Shown here: one piece after another, positions 40,371-49,056 of the stretch
Position numbering within the stretch: position 1 is the first letter of the stretch
Layout: the number at the start of each line of letters is the position of its first letter
DNA from: Haloarcula salina
Lineage (GTDB): Archaea > Halobacteriota > Halobacteria > Halobacteriales > Haloarculaceae
NCBI RefSeq assembly: GCF_010119195.1
Contig: NZ_WRXL01000002.1
Location: 186,001 to 250,000, forward strand
DNA: 64,000 nucleotides
Reading direction: 5' to 3'
Translations under genes and position numbers: made by a program
Notes under the pieces: generated by a model
The model's input: only the letters and a program-made list of their open reading frames with translations
Told to the model about the DNA's origin: nothing
The model's database searches: none

Positions 40371-41879
40371 ATGCGTGCGCTCTCAGACGTCGGTGAGGTA
40401 CAGTTTCTCGACACGACGCTGCGCGACGGCGAGCAGGCCCCCGGCGTCTCGCTGACGCCCGACGACAAGGCCGATATCGCCGGCAAGCTCGACGCGGCGC
40501 GTATCGACGTTATCGAGGCCGGCAGCGCGTGTACGGGCCCGGGCGAGCGCGAGACCATCTCGCGAGTCGCGGGGCTCGATCTCGACGCGACGGTCACCAG
40601 CTTCTGTCGCGGCATCCAGAACGACATCGACCTCGCGCTGGAGTGCGGCGTCGACGGGATCAACCTCGTCGTGCCGGCCAGCGACAAGCACGTCGAGCAG
40701 AAGGTCGGCACCTCGAAGGCCGACAACGTCCAGAACACGGTCGAACTGGTGGAGTACGCGGCCGACCACGGGCTGTGGGTCGAGGTCATCGGCGAGGACG
40801 GCTCGCGCGCCGACCTGGACTACCTCGAAGAACTGCTCGGGGCGGCGCTCGATGCCGGCGCGGACCGCGTCTGCTGGGCTGACACCGTCGGTCACGCGAC
40901 GCCGGATCGCGCGCTGGAGTGCGTCTCACGGCTCTCGGACCTCGGTCCGGTCAGCACCCACACGCACGACGACCTCGGGCTGGCCGTGACCAACGCGCTG
41001 GTCTCCGTGGCGGCGGGCGCGGACCTCGTCCACGGGACGATCAACGGCATCGGCGAGCGCGCCGGAAACGTCGCGCTCGAGGAGGTCGCCATCGCGCTGG
41101 ACCACGGCTACGGGGTCGAGACGATGGACCTGACCGAGGTCCACGACCTCGCCCAGCTCATCGCCAACCGGACCGGTATCCCGCTGGCCCCGAACAAGGC
41201 CGTGGTCGGCGAGAACGCCTTCACCCACGAGTCCGGCATCCACACCGACGGGACGCTCAAGGACGACTCGATGTACGAGCCGTACCCGCCGGAGAAAGTC
41301 GGCCGGGAGCGCCGCCTCGCGCTCGGCAAGCACGCCGGCCGCGCGGGCGTCCGGGCCGCCCTCGACGAACACGACGTCGAGGTCACCGACGAGCAACTCT
41401 CCGACATCGTCGCCCGCGTCAAGGAGATCGGCGACCGCGGCAAGCGCGTCACCGACGCGGACCTGCTGACTATCGCAGACGAGGTGACCGGCGACGCGCG
41501 CGACCGACGGGTCGAACTGCTCGGCCTGACGGCCGTCTCCGGCTCCGACACGCCGACAGCGAGCGTCCGCCTCTCGGTCGACGGCGAGGAGCGCAAGGAG
41601 GCGGCGGTCGGCTCCGGGCCGGTCGACGCCGCGATGAACGCGGCGGAGGTGGCGCTGTCCCACACCGCCGACGCGACGCTCGAAGACTACCACGTCGACG
41701 CGATCACCGGCGGGACGGACGCGCTCGTCACCGTCGAGATCGAGATGTCGCGGCGCGACGATCACGTCGTCGTCACCGCGAGCGACTCCGACATCACCCG
41801 CGCCTCGGTGCGGGCGATGGTCGACGCGATGGACCGCCTCGTCGCCGACGACGAGGAACCGCTCGTGGCGGACGACTGA
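40371..41879 (+). CDS. (R)-citramalate synthase / 2-isopropylmalate synthase family
   Basis: A 502-residue acyltransferase that condenses acetyl-CoA with a 2-oxoacid in isoleucine or leucine synthesis. The TIM-barrel motif FLDTTLRDGEQAPGV (about 12-26) holds the catalytic Arg and metal Asp. STHTHDDLGLAV (about 197-208) and GTINGIGERAGN (about 222-233) hold the metal-binding His and loop. The C-terminal LeuA dimer (allosteric) domain follows after about 370. CimA and LeuA cannot be told apart by eye; the resemblance to methanogen CimA is noted. GGAGG at 40356-40360 fits the ATG at 40371. A GTG at 40335 is an alternative start. Confidence 0.85.
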   Translation: MRALSDVGEVQFLDTTLRDGEQAPGVSLTPDDKADIAGKLDAARIDVIEAGSACTGPGERETISRVAGLDLDATVTSFCRGIQNDIDLALECGVDGINLVVPASDKHVEQKVGTSKADNVQNTVELVEYAADHGLWVEVIGEDGSRADLDYLEELLGAALDAGADRVCWADTVGHATPDRALECVSRLSDLGPVSTHTHDDLGLAVTNALVSVAAGADLVHGTINGIGERAGNVALEEVAIALDHGYGVETMDLTEVHDLAQLIANRTGIPLAPNKAVVGENAFTHESGIHTDGTLKDDSMYEPYPPEKVGRERRLALGKHAGRAGVRAALDEHDVEVTDEQLSDIVARVKEIGDRGKRVTDADLLTIADEVTGDARDRRVELLGLTAVSGSDTPTASVRLSVDGEERKEAAVGSGPVDAAMNAAEVALSHTADATLEDYHVDAITGGTDALVTVEIEMSRRDDHVVVTASDSDITRASVRAMVDAMDRLVADDEEPLVADD

Positions 41880-41902
41880 GCGGCGCTCGGATCCCGACAC
41901 CG

Positions 41903-41908
41903 GTTTTT
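41903..41908 (+). terminator. Poly-T terminator after the synthase
   Basis: CCGG followed by five T lies about 22 nt after the stop. Confidence 0.5.
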
Positions 41909-41991
41909 CGCCGTTCGCTGACGGACAGAACTGACTCTCGAGCGACAGCGTGGCCGGTGTGAAAACGGGTCGGCGGAACGGTTCGGTGCGA

Positions 41992-42963
41992 TTACTTGTG
42001 GCCGCGGCTGGCCTCGTGGTACTGGAACACCGTCTCCATTCCACGGACGAGCGCGTCGAGGTCGACGCTTTCAGTGTCGAACTCCCTGTCGCGGACCGCC
42101 CGATACCGGTCGGCCCACCGGTCGCGGAACCGGCGCTCGAACTGCTCGGATTTGATCTTCTCGATGATGTCGGTCTTCCGGTCGTCGGAGCCGCTGAGGT
42201 CGCTCGGCGAGACGAGTCCCTCCTGGAGCGCGAGGACCACGATTCCCGCGGTGTAGTCACCCTCCTTGACCTCGCGCTCCCAGGTCGTGAGCCAGTTTCC
42301 GATCCGAGCCATCTCCTGGAGGTCCCAGAGCAGGTCCCGGACCGTCCCGAAGTCAGAGTGGACGAAATCGGAGGAGTACATCAGGTCCACGTCGGCGTAG
42401 GGGAACATTACCATGTTGTGGGCGCCGTATCGCTCGGCGCCGCTCAGGTTCGCGATGCGGGGGTTCTCGTTGACGACCGCGCTGTAGTCCATCGCGTTGA
42501 GCGTCTGGCGCATGTCGTACTGGAAGATGTCCGCGAACTCGTCGACGCGGGGCGCGTCCGCCAGTCCGCTCTCGAACTCGCGCCAGACGCGCTCGATGAA
42601 GGCGAAGTATTCGTCGCTTACCGCGGCACGGCGCGGGTCCACGGCAGACGGATTGTGGACGAGGCGACGGGCCTCCTCGAAGGTAGCGCGGTCGCCGTCG
42701 TTCTCGACGACGTCGTCGAGGATCGTGACGTACATCGTGAGGATGGTCTTCTGCGTGCGAACGTGGTCGGCGTGTTTCGCGTCGACCGACGAGAGGGTGA
42801 ACTCGGGAAACAGCGAGTAGATCCACTGCCAGAGGAACCGGTCGCGTTCGCCACAGACGCGCTCGTACTCGTCCGCGAGCTCTTCGACCTGGTCGGGCAG
42901 CGACGTGGTTCGAATCTCTTCGAGGAACTCGCCCGTATCCGGTGCGGCCGCGTCGGCGCTCAC
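41992..42963 (-). CDS. Candidate class I terpene synthase-like protein
   Basis: A 323-residue all-alpha protein. It has the two metal-binding motifs of class I terpene synthases in the right order and spacing: the Asp-rich TILDDVVENDGD (Asp83, Asp84, Glu87), and the NSE triad IGNWLTTWEREV (Asn223, Thr227, Glu231). Arg178 (AERYG) sits about 45 residues before the triad, where the diphosphate-sensor Arg is expected. The total length matches bacterial sesqui- and diterpene cyclases. The match is by motif only; other isoprenoid-fold proteins are possible. Terpene cyclases are rarely reported in archaea. Confidence 0.55.
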   Translation of the reverse strand: MSADAAAPDTGEFLEEIRTTSLPDQVEELADEYERVCGERDRFLWQWIYSLFPEFTLSSVDAKHADHVRTQKTILTMYVTILDDVVENDGDRATFEEARRLVHNPSAVDPRRAAVSDEYFAFIERVWREFESGLADAPRVDEFADIFQYDMRQTLNAMDYSAVVNENPRIANLSGAERYGAHNMVMFPYADVDLMYSSDFVHSDFGTVRDLLWDLQEMARIGNWLTTWEREVKEGDYTAGIVVLALQEGLVSPSDLSGSDDRKTDIIEKIKSEQFERRFRDRWADRYRAVRDREFDTESVDLDALVRGMETVFQYHEASRGHK

Positions 42964-43390
42964 CGAGAATCACCTGTGAACGACTGCGTCCGGTCTGTGG
43001 ACGAGTAATGTTCAGCTACCTTACTGTTAGACGTGTATGATCCGGTCGTGTCTTCAGTCGCTTCGTGCTCTTCACCCGTTTCCGGGGCGAGTATCACACG
43101 TTGTTGTCCGCGGCCCATACATCCGAGAGGTAACGTTGTCCTTAAAGTGGTACTGACGCGTAAGATACGTATAACGACACAATAATTGACTATTTTGACC
43201 GCATTTGGAGTGAGATACGTACCAGTTTTTCTATTCATACCGCCTTGCTCGCTCGGAGAAATGATACCTTACTACCAAATTTGAGAAATACGGGGCGGAT
43301 TTCGTTGGCGACTGTCCCGAGCGATGGCTCGTCGCTAAGTTATCACATATCCAAGTACTGCTGTGTAGACGACAGCGATCGCAGAAGAAG
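42964..43390. other. Intergenic region, AT-rich in the middle
   Basis: About 427 bp between the terpene-synthase-like start and the end of the HalOD1 gene. The AT-rich stretch near 43140-43280 contains a direct repeat AGATACGTA (43163 and 43213 areas) and candidate promoter elements for the minus-strand gene. A plus-strand frame here lacks supporting signals. Confidence 0.45.
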
Positions 43391-43690
43391 CTACGCCTGG
43401 ACGCCGGACGCGTTCGATCGCTCTCGGCAGGGCGTCACGAGGACCGAACGGTCCCCCTCGACTTCGATCCGACAGCCGGCCATGCTGAAAACGACCAGCC
43501 CGTCCGGGCTCGGCTCGCCGGGCTCCCCGGTCCGGAACAGTCGGTCCAGCGCGTCGGGGTCGATACAGTCGCTGATGCGGTCGTCGAGGTCGACAGGATC
43601 GATGCCAAGCGTGTCCGCCACCGCGTGGACGATGGTCTCGCTCAGCGGCTCGTTCGGCGACGGTCGGTAGACCAATTTTGCCTGAGACAT
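43391..43690 (-). CDS. HalOD1 output-domain protein
   Basis: A 99-residue acidic protein with the haloarchaeal HalOD1 pattern: SETIVHAVADTLGIDPVDLD (about 17-36), then CIDPDALDRLF and GLVVFSMAGCRIEVEG. HalOD1 is a small output module found with regulatory domains, and its function is poorly known. The start at 43690 (MSQAKLVYRPSP) begins the conserved part. It is the minus-strand neighbour following the large Bat-type gene, and may act in the same pathway. Confidence 0.8.
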   Translation of the reverse strand: MSQAKLVYRPSPNEPLSETIVHAVADTLGIDPVDLDDRISDCIDPDALDRLFRTGEPGEPSPDGLVVFSMAGCRIEVEGDRSVLVTPCRERSNASGVQA

Positions 43691-43784
43691 GTGATCTCTA
43701 TCGTCTCTTGCCTCCATACTCGAAAGGTGATTGTGGCTACACTGATACGTGACCGTCCGGGCCGTCACTAACAGTATAGCGCCG

Positions 43785-46238
43785 TCAGCGGTCGCCGAAG
43801 ACGAACTCCAGAAGCTTCCGCTCGCTGACGCGGAGGTGCCGGTTGACCGTCGGCTGAGACACCTCGAGGATCGAGGCGATTTCCTGGCCCGTCGTCTCCC
43901 GTGGCCAGTCGAAGAAGCCGCTCAGATACGCCGTCTGGAGGACTTCGAGCTGTCGGTCGGTGAGCCGATCCTCGAGTGCCGAGCGGGCCTTCCCCCCGTG
44001 TGGGCTGTCCGAGTCCGTCCCGTCGCGCCTCGCGACGAGCCGCACGTCGGCGTAGCGCTCGCCGAGTCGGCTGACGAACTGTCTGACATCCGTCTCGCCG
44101 GAGACGGCGACGGTCACCTCGACTCCGTCCGGCGTCGTCCGAAGCGTCGTCAGCCGACCGCCCTGTTCCAGGAGCGTCCCGGCGACGGTCCGCCCCGAGA
44201 CCACGACCTCGTAGAGTCCGTCGCGCTGGTCCGTCGAGATGGGACGGGCGGACTCGACTCGGGCCATCGAGGACGCCTCTCGTTCGACGATCGACGGGTC
44301 ACAGTCGGAAATCGAGAGGAACAGCCGAACGGTGTCGTCGCTCCGCGGCACGGCCCCTTCGCAGACGACCGGGACGCCCAGTCGGTCCGCGAACTGCGAG
44401 AGGAACGACTGCGGGGCAGCCATCGTCAGTTCCAGTTCGATGGTCCCGTCGCCGGCCCGTCGCTGCCTGGACTCGACCTCGCGTATGGCGTTCGCGATGG
44501 TCTCTCCGAGTTCGGTGAACACCTCCTGGAGCATCTCGTCGAACCCGTCTTCCTGGTTCGCGTACACCGTCAGCACGCCGTAGACGAACTCGTCGTACTG
44601 GAGCGGGACGCTGAGCGCCGACTGGAAGTCGCGCGAGATGGCTTCGGTCCGCCAGTGTTCTCCCCGGAGCCCGTCGGCGATCGCGGGGATCACCGCCATC
44701 TGCTCGGACTGGGCGGTCTGGACGGCCGGCGGGCCACCTTCGCGTTCGAGCGACAGCGAGACGGCGTCGAGATAGCTCGCAGTGTCGCCGGCCCAGGCCC
44801 GCGGGACGAGCTCGGTCGCGTCCTGCCGGCCGAGCCAGGCGAACGAGAACCACTGCGACTCGGCCAGTTCCTCACAGACCGCCTGCTCGATCTCCTCGCA
44901 GGTGTCGGCGTCGACGAGCACCCGGTCGATGCGCCGGATGATGGCGTTGACTTGTTTGAGCCGCCGCAGCTCGCGGTTCTGTTCCCGGCGCTCGGCCTCT
45001 CGTTCGCGGAGCGTCGTCTCGCGGTCCACGCGGGCGAGCGCGGCCTCCGCGCTGGCGGCGAGCAGGTCGATCATCTCTCGAATCCGGGCGTCGCCGTGCT
45101 TCTCGCCCGTCTCGACGTAGAACACGCCGTGGTCGGCCAGCGGGAGACAGAGCCGATCGGCGTCGACCGCGGCCGGTCCGTCCCCGAGATCGATCGGGTC
45201 GCCGGCCGCCAGTTCGACTGCGTTGTCCTCGACGAAGACATCCCAGAGCAGCCCGTCGCCGGGTCCCACGGTTCGTTCCCGAGCCGCTCCGTCCTCGCTC
45301 CCGTCGACGGCGCGCAACACGTTGTCGCTCCGGTCGAAGAGGTAGATCGCCGCGTCGGGGAGTCCGAGGATGTCGACGGCGGTCCCGACGATCTGTCGGG
45401 CCACCGCCGCTTTTGTCTCGGTGTGCAGCAGCTTCCGCGTCGACTTGTGCAGCGCTTCGAGCGTCTCCTCGAAGCGTTTCCGATCGGAGATATCGCGGAC
45501 GACCCCGATCTGCCGATAGCCGCCGTCGTCGAGGTCGTACATCGTGAACCGCGTTTCGATTGGGAGCGTCCCGCCGTCGCCGGTACTGAGATCCGTCGTG
45601 AGCGTCCCGACTTCGCGTTCGCCCTCGAGGAACTGCCGGGTCATCTCAGCGACCCCGTCGATGACGTCGTCGTCGGCGAGCAGCGCCGCGTTCGCCCCGA
45701 CGAGCGTGTCCTCCTCGTAGCCCATCATCGACTCTACGGCGCTGTTGACGGTCTGAATCGTGAACGACTCGTCGAGCGTGTAGATACCGTCCTCGATTGT
45801 CTCGAAGATGCGCTCGTACTCCTCTAGCATCTGTGTCCGCTCGTGCCGCTCGGTCACGTCGTGGACGACGCCGAGGTAGTGCGTCTCGCCGTCCCACTCC
45901 TGGGGTTCGAACGCGATCTCGACCCAGCGGTCGGTGTCGCCACCGCGGTACTCGGCGGTGACCGGGCCCGCCGATCCCTCGCAGTGCTCGGCGAGGTCGA
46001 GCGGTTCCAGCGCCGGGAAGAACGCGCCGAGCCGCGTACCGAACACGTCCGCCGGCGCTTCGCCGAGGAGGTCACAGAGGAGGTCGTTGCCCGTGAGAAT
46101 CTGGCCCTCGCTGTCGACCACGACGATCGGTTCCGGCATCCGTGACGCGAGCGTCTCCAGAAGGACGGGCGGTGACTGCTGTGTCGAGGGCTGGTCCTCC
46201 TGTTCGTTCCCGTCTGTTCCACTGGCCGGCTTCTCCAT
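43785..46238 (-). CDS. Large PAS/GAF/Bat-type HTH_10 regulator
   Basis: An 817-residue signalling protein. Domains in order are PAS (about 25-130), PAS with PAC (about 140-260), GAF (about 265-420), a GAF_2-like segment (about 440-590), the Bat region (about 600-750) and the C-terminal HTH_10 (about 760-810: RLTDRQLEVLQTAYLSGFFD then GQEIASILEVSQPTVNRHL). It is likely a cytoplasmic sensor (redox, light or small molecules) that binds DNA directly. The ATG at 46238 (MEKPASG) is preferred over 46253. It is not near a bop gene, so its targets are unknown. Confidence 0.88.
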   Translation of the reverse strand: MEKPASGTDGNEQEDQPSTQQSPPVLLETLASRMPEPIVVVDSEGQILTGNDLLCDLLGEAPADVFGTRLGAFFPALEPLDLAEHCEGSAGPVTAEYRGGDTDRWVEIAFEPQEWDGETHYLGVVHDVTERHERTQMLEEYERIFETIEDGIYTLDESFTIQTVNSAVESMMGYEEDTLVGANAALLADDDVIDGVAEMTRQFLEGEREVGTLTTDLSTGDGGTLPIETRFTMYDLDDGGYRQIGVVRDISDRKRFEETLEALHKSTRKLLHTETKAAVARQIVGTAVDILGLPDAAIYLFDRSDNVLRAVDGSEDGAARERTVGPGDGLLWDVFVEDNAVELAAGDPIDLGDGPAAVDADRLCLPLADHGVFYVETGEKHGDARIREMIDLLAASAEAALARVDRETTLREREAERREQNRELRRLKQVNAIIRRIDRVLVDADTCEEIEQAVCEELAESQWFSFAWLGRQDATELVPRAWAGDTASYLDAVSLSLEREGGPPAVQTAQSEQMAVIPAIADGLRGEHWRTEAISRDFQSALSVPLQYDEFVYGVLTVYANQEDGFDEMLQEVFTELGETIANAIREVESRQRRAGDGTIELELTMAAPQSFLSQFADRLGVPVVCEGAVPRSDDTVRLFLSISDCDPSIVEREASSMARVESARPISTDQRDGLYEVVVSGRTVAGTLLEQGGRLTTLRTTPDGVEVTVAVSGETDVRQFVSRLGERYADVRLVARRDGTDSDSPHGGKARSALEDRLTDRQLEVLQTAYLSGFFDWPRETTGQEIASILEVSQPTVNRHLRVSERKLLEFVFGDR

Positions 46239-46344
46239 ACCCCACCACAGCACTTGCCGGTTGAAAGGTTGATCCAGGAATGCGTCCCAGATAGTTACGT
46301 TTCACACACTGCTGTATGTCGACTGGCTACCGAATTTCCGGGCG

Positions 46345-47004
46345 TCAGCCGGCGAGGTCGACCACGTCGTCGAGCCCCCGAACGTCGTGGTCGGGGTCGA
46401 CTCCGAGTTCCGCGTCGACCCGGTGCGGTCGGCGGATGAACGCCGAGTCGACGCCGGCCCGGTGGGCCGCCTCGATGTCCGATTCGTTGTCGCCGACGAA
46501 CAGCGCGTTATCGACGCCTAAGTCGTCCATCGCCCGCTCCAGATAGTACGGACGGGGCTTCTTGCGACGCAGGCTCTCGACGGTCGGCTCGCGGGCCCAC
46601 ACGCTGTCGAAGTGCCGCGCGAGGCCGAAGTGCTCGAACGCGAAGGCCACCGTCTCGCGCTGGTTCGAAGACACCACGCCAAGCGGGCAGTCCAGCCGAT
46701 CGAGCGCCGCGATGTCGCCGTACGGCTGTTTCTCGCCCGCAAGAATCAGCGACCGCTGTGTCTCTGCCATCGCCTCGTCGCGCGCCCGGAAGAACCGCTC
46801 GGGGTCGATGTCGTACGTCTCACAGACCGCGGTGAGTTCGGGCACGGTCACGCCGATGCTCATCGCCTCGACGTGGGCCGTCGTCGGCGACGCGACGCCC
46901 ACGGTCTCGAAGGCACGTCGTGCGCCGGCGTAGTGGGCGTCCATGTCCGTCAGTGTCAACAGCACGCCGTCGTTGTCGAAGATGACCGATTCGTAGCCCA
47001 TCAA
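46345..47004 (-). CDS. HAD-family phosphatase
   Basis: A 219-residue haloacid-dehalogenase-superfamily hydrolase. The catalytic DxD is in VIFDNDGVL (about 7-15), with a helical cap (about 20-90), motif II GVVSSNQRE and motif III around RRKKPRPYYLERAMDDLG. GDNESDIEAAHRAG is motif IV. These mark a subfamily IA phosphatase such as phosphoglycolate-type enzymes. The substrate cannot be given. The ATG at 47001 is equally possible. Confidence 0.88.
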   Translation of the reverse strand: MMGYESVIFDNDGVLLTLTDMDAHYAGARRAFETVGVASPTTAHVEAMSIGVTVPELTAVCETYDIDPERFFRARDEAMAETQRSLILAGEKQPYGDIAALDRLDCPLGVVSSNQRETVAFAFEHFGLARHFDSVWAREPTVESLRRKKPRPYYLERAMDDLGVDNALFVGDNESDIEAAHRAGVDSAFIRRPHRVDAELGVDPDHDVRGLDDVVDLAG

Positions 47005-47044
47005 GCGTACCTACGACGCCGTCAGTGAGAAGCGTTTCGCGGCG

Positions 47045-47500
47045 TCACAGCCCCAGGTCTTCGCCGCCCTCGTGGTCGAACTGCTCCGGCGGCCGGCCCG
47101 CCTCGTCGATTACCTCGTCGGAGACGATGATAGGGCACTCCACCCGGAGGGCGACGGCGATGGCGTCGGACGGGCGGGCGTCGAACACCATGTCCTTCCG
47201 GCGGTCTTCGGTGTACTGCTCCGCGTCGATCTTGCCGTAGAAGGTCCCGTCGGCCAGGTCGTCGATGCGGACCCGGTCAATCGCGCTCCCGAACTCGGTT
47301 ATCATCTCCACCATGAGGTCGTGGGTCAGCGGGCGCTCGAAGGGCTCCCCGGACAGCGCCAGCTGCATGGACTGTGCCTGGTCCGTGCTGACGAATATCG
47401 GAACGATTTCCTCGCGCGCACGGAGGAGAACGACCGGCGTTCCGGCACCTTCCTCGCTGACGCCGACGCCGATCCCCTCAACCGTGGCATCGTGTTCCAT
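47045..47500 (-). CDS. DUF151 (bifunctional nuclease) family protein
   Basis: A 151-residue protein of the DUF151 family, whose plant members were described as bifunctional nucleases. Family motifs seen are PVVLLRAREEIVPIFVSTDQA, then MVEMITEFGSAIDRVRIDDL and FDARPSDAIAVALRVECPI. The start at 47500 (MEHDATVEGI) is the beginning of the fold. It is divergent from the secreted protein at 47817 across a region with repeated TCGGCT motifs. The archaeal function is unknown. Confidence 0.88.
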   Translation of the reverse strand: MEHDATVEGIGVGVSEEGAGTPVVLLRAREEIVPIFVSTDQAQSMQLALSGEPFERPLTHDLMVEMITEFGSAIDRVRIDDLADGTFYGKIDAEQYTEDRRKDMVFDARPSDAIAVALRVECPIIVSDEVIDEAGRPPEQFDHEGGEDLGL

Positions 47501-47691
47501 GCCACCGGATATGGCTCGCGGGTATGAAAAGCTAGCCCGACGCTCCTGCTCGCGTGGAGGCGGTGGGGTGAAGCACACGGAAGCCCCGGCCCGCGTCGCC
47601 TCCGTGACAGTCCCACCGGAGCGCGTGAACCGCCGCCGACGGTCACCGACACCTGCGGTGCCGTCGTCGCGGTTCGACCACTCTAAATCCC

Positions 47692-47750
47692 GATTAAGCC
47701 GAATTAAAACGGAGAATAGCGTATTCAGATCGGCTAAAATCGGCTTAATC
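47692..47750. promoter_or_regulatory. Inverted and tandem TCGGCT(T/A)AA motifs
   Basis: GATTAAGCCGA (47692-47702) and TCGGCTTAATC (47740-47750) are perfect 11-bp inverted repeats. A third half-site TCGGCTAAAA (47730-47739) is in tandem with the second copy at a 10-bp period. The 316-bp gap between the DUF151 and the secreted-protein genes holds nothing else recognisable. The three sites look like a cooperative operator. Confidence 0.6.
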
Positions 47751-47816
47751 CGCCTTTCTCGCTTGCCCCCTTGATATGCCACCGGGACAGAGCGTCGAGC
47801 GGAGGCACCGAACACG

Positions 47817-48290
47817 ATGAAGCTCACCAAGATCGCCGGCGCGCTGCTGGCCGTGCTCGTCATCACGGGCTCGGCGGCGGCGCTGCCCGGTGCGGCAGAC
47901 GCACAGGCCGACGACCACGCGGACAACGCACAGGCGGACGAACACGCGTCGGACGACGCTACCGACCCGGACGCGAACGGCTCCGAGAACGAGTCCGCCG
48001 CGCAGGCTGACCGACGCGGACCGCCAGCCGACGCCGGGAGCGCGGCCGACCGACGCGGACCGCCCGCTGACCTCCCCGCACAGGTCCCGGACTTCGTCGG
48101 CGACATCCACGATCTGATCCGCCAGAAGATGTCCGGCGACCTCACCGGCGACCTCGGCGCGCAGATCAGCGATCTGACGCCGGACGAGAACGACACGGAC
48201 GAGACCGCCGAGGATCCGGCCGCGACGAACGCCACGGCGAACGGTACCACTGCGACGGACGACGCGACGCCGACCGACGGCGACCAGTAA
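47817..48290 (+). CDS. Secreted acidic low-complexity protein
   Basis: A 157-residue protein with a Sec-type signal peptide (about 1-26: basic KLTK, hydrophobic core, ALPGAADAQA). The rest is Asp/Glu/Ala/Thr-rich with a duplicated DRRGPPAD motif (about 66-73 and 79-86) and one folded-looking segment (VPDFVGDIHDLIRQKM). The N- and T-rich tail has NAT/NGT sites fit for N-glycosylation. There is no anchor at the end. The function is unknown; an extracellular or cell-wall-bound role is likely. Confidence 0.7.
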   Translation: MKLTKIAGALLAVLVITGSAAALPGAADAQADDHADNAQADEHASDDATDPDANGSENESAAQADRRGPPADAGSAADRRGPPADLPAQVPDFVGDIHDLIRQKMSGDLTGDLGAQISDLTPDENDTDETAEDPAATNATANGTTATDDATPTDGDQ

Positions 48291-48336
48291 CCCCCTGACG
48301 CGCTGGCTCTCCCCATAGCCGATCGCACAAACGCGG

Positions 48337-48343
48337 TTTTTTT
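48337..48343 (+). terminator. Poly-T terminator
   Basis: Seven T follow ACGCGG about 47 nt after the secreted-protein stop and before the next start at 48369. Confidence 0.55.
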
Positions 48344-48368
48344 GCCCGCTGAACTCCGAGAGGCGTGT

Positions 48369-48698
48369 ATGGACGACACCGCCGAGCCCAGCGCCCGCAC
48401 CGACGACGGAGCCGGGACCCGCACGACAGCGGACCTGCTCGCGGGCGACGACGCGGACTCGTCGGACGGGCTGCTCGACGCGGAGGGCATGAACCGGTGG
48501 CAGGCGACGAAGTACATCGCGCCGTTCGTCGGCATCGGGCTGTTCGACCTCGCCCTGTTGCTCGGCTGGGGCCTCGATCCGCTGTGGGGGTTCATGATCC
48601 TGCCGCCCATCCTGTTCGTCTCGGTGCTCGGCTGGATCGCGTTCCGGACCGGCTTCGCGAGCGACCGGACCGGCGACCCGAGGGCGGACGACGACTGA
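48369..48698 (+). CDS. 109-residue two-helix membrane protein
   Basis: An acidic N-terminal part (MDDTAEPSARTDDG), a KYIAPFVGIGLFDLALLLGWG helix and a PLWGFMILPPILFVSVLGWI helix, then a short tail. The start at 48369 follows GCGTGT and is preferred over an upstream ATG at 48342, which lies inside the terminator region. Function unknown. Confidence 0.7.
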   Translation: MDDTAEPSARTDDGAGTRTTADLLAGDDADSSDGLLDAEGMNRWQATKYIAPFVGIGLFDLALLLGWGLDPLWGFMILPPILFVSVLGWIAFRTGFASDRTGDPRADDD

Positions 48699-48815
48699 CG
48701 GCCGTCGCTCGACATCGCACGCTCGATTCGAAAACCGCTATTCAGCAGCCACGAACGCAACCCACGTAGCAACAGCTAGCAGGAGAACGGAAGAAAACGG
48801 CGGTGCGTGACCGCC

Positions 48816-49052
48816 TCACTCCTCGAACAGGTCGTCGACCGCGGACCGCGCGGCGAGCGCGGCGTCGTCCGCGACCCGCTCCTCGTCCCGCCGAGCGTCG
48901 GGCGCGTTGAGGTACACGTCGACTTCGAGCAGGTCGTCCTCGAAGGACACCGTCACGTCGAGGTCCTCGACCTCGCTGGCGTCGAACCGAGAGAAGACGA
49001 CGTTTTCGGCCGCCTGCGCGGCCGTCTCGACGACCTCGTCGTCGGTCGGCAT
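48816..49052 (-). CDS. DUF3194 protein next to prefoldin
   Basis: A 78-residue acidic protein starting MPTDDEVVETAAQAAENVVF with a beta-alpha fold pattern (VEDLDVTVSFEDDLLEVDVYL). It is a member of the DUF3194 archaeal family that commonly follows prefoldin beta. Here it is 4 bp downstream of pfdB on the same strand, so both are in one operon. The function is unknown but the linkage suggests a chaperone-related role. Confidence 0.82.
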   Translation of the reverse strand: MPTDDEVVETAAQAAENVVFSRFDASEVEDLDVTVSFEDDLLEVDVYLNAPDARRDEERVADDAALAARSAVDDLFEE

Positions 49053-49056
49053 CGCC

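Noticed and set aside
43245-43670. Plus-strand ORF of 141 codons
   Set aside because: It runs over the antisense of the HalOD1 gene after an AT-rich gap, and lacks promoter and family match.
43749-45827. 692-codon plus-strand frame
   Set aside because: Antisense to the large Bat-type regulator with no motifs of its own.
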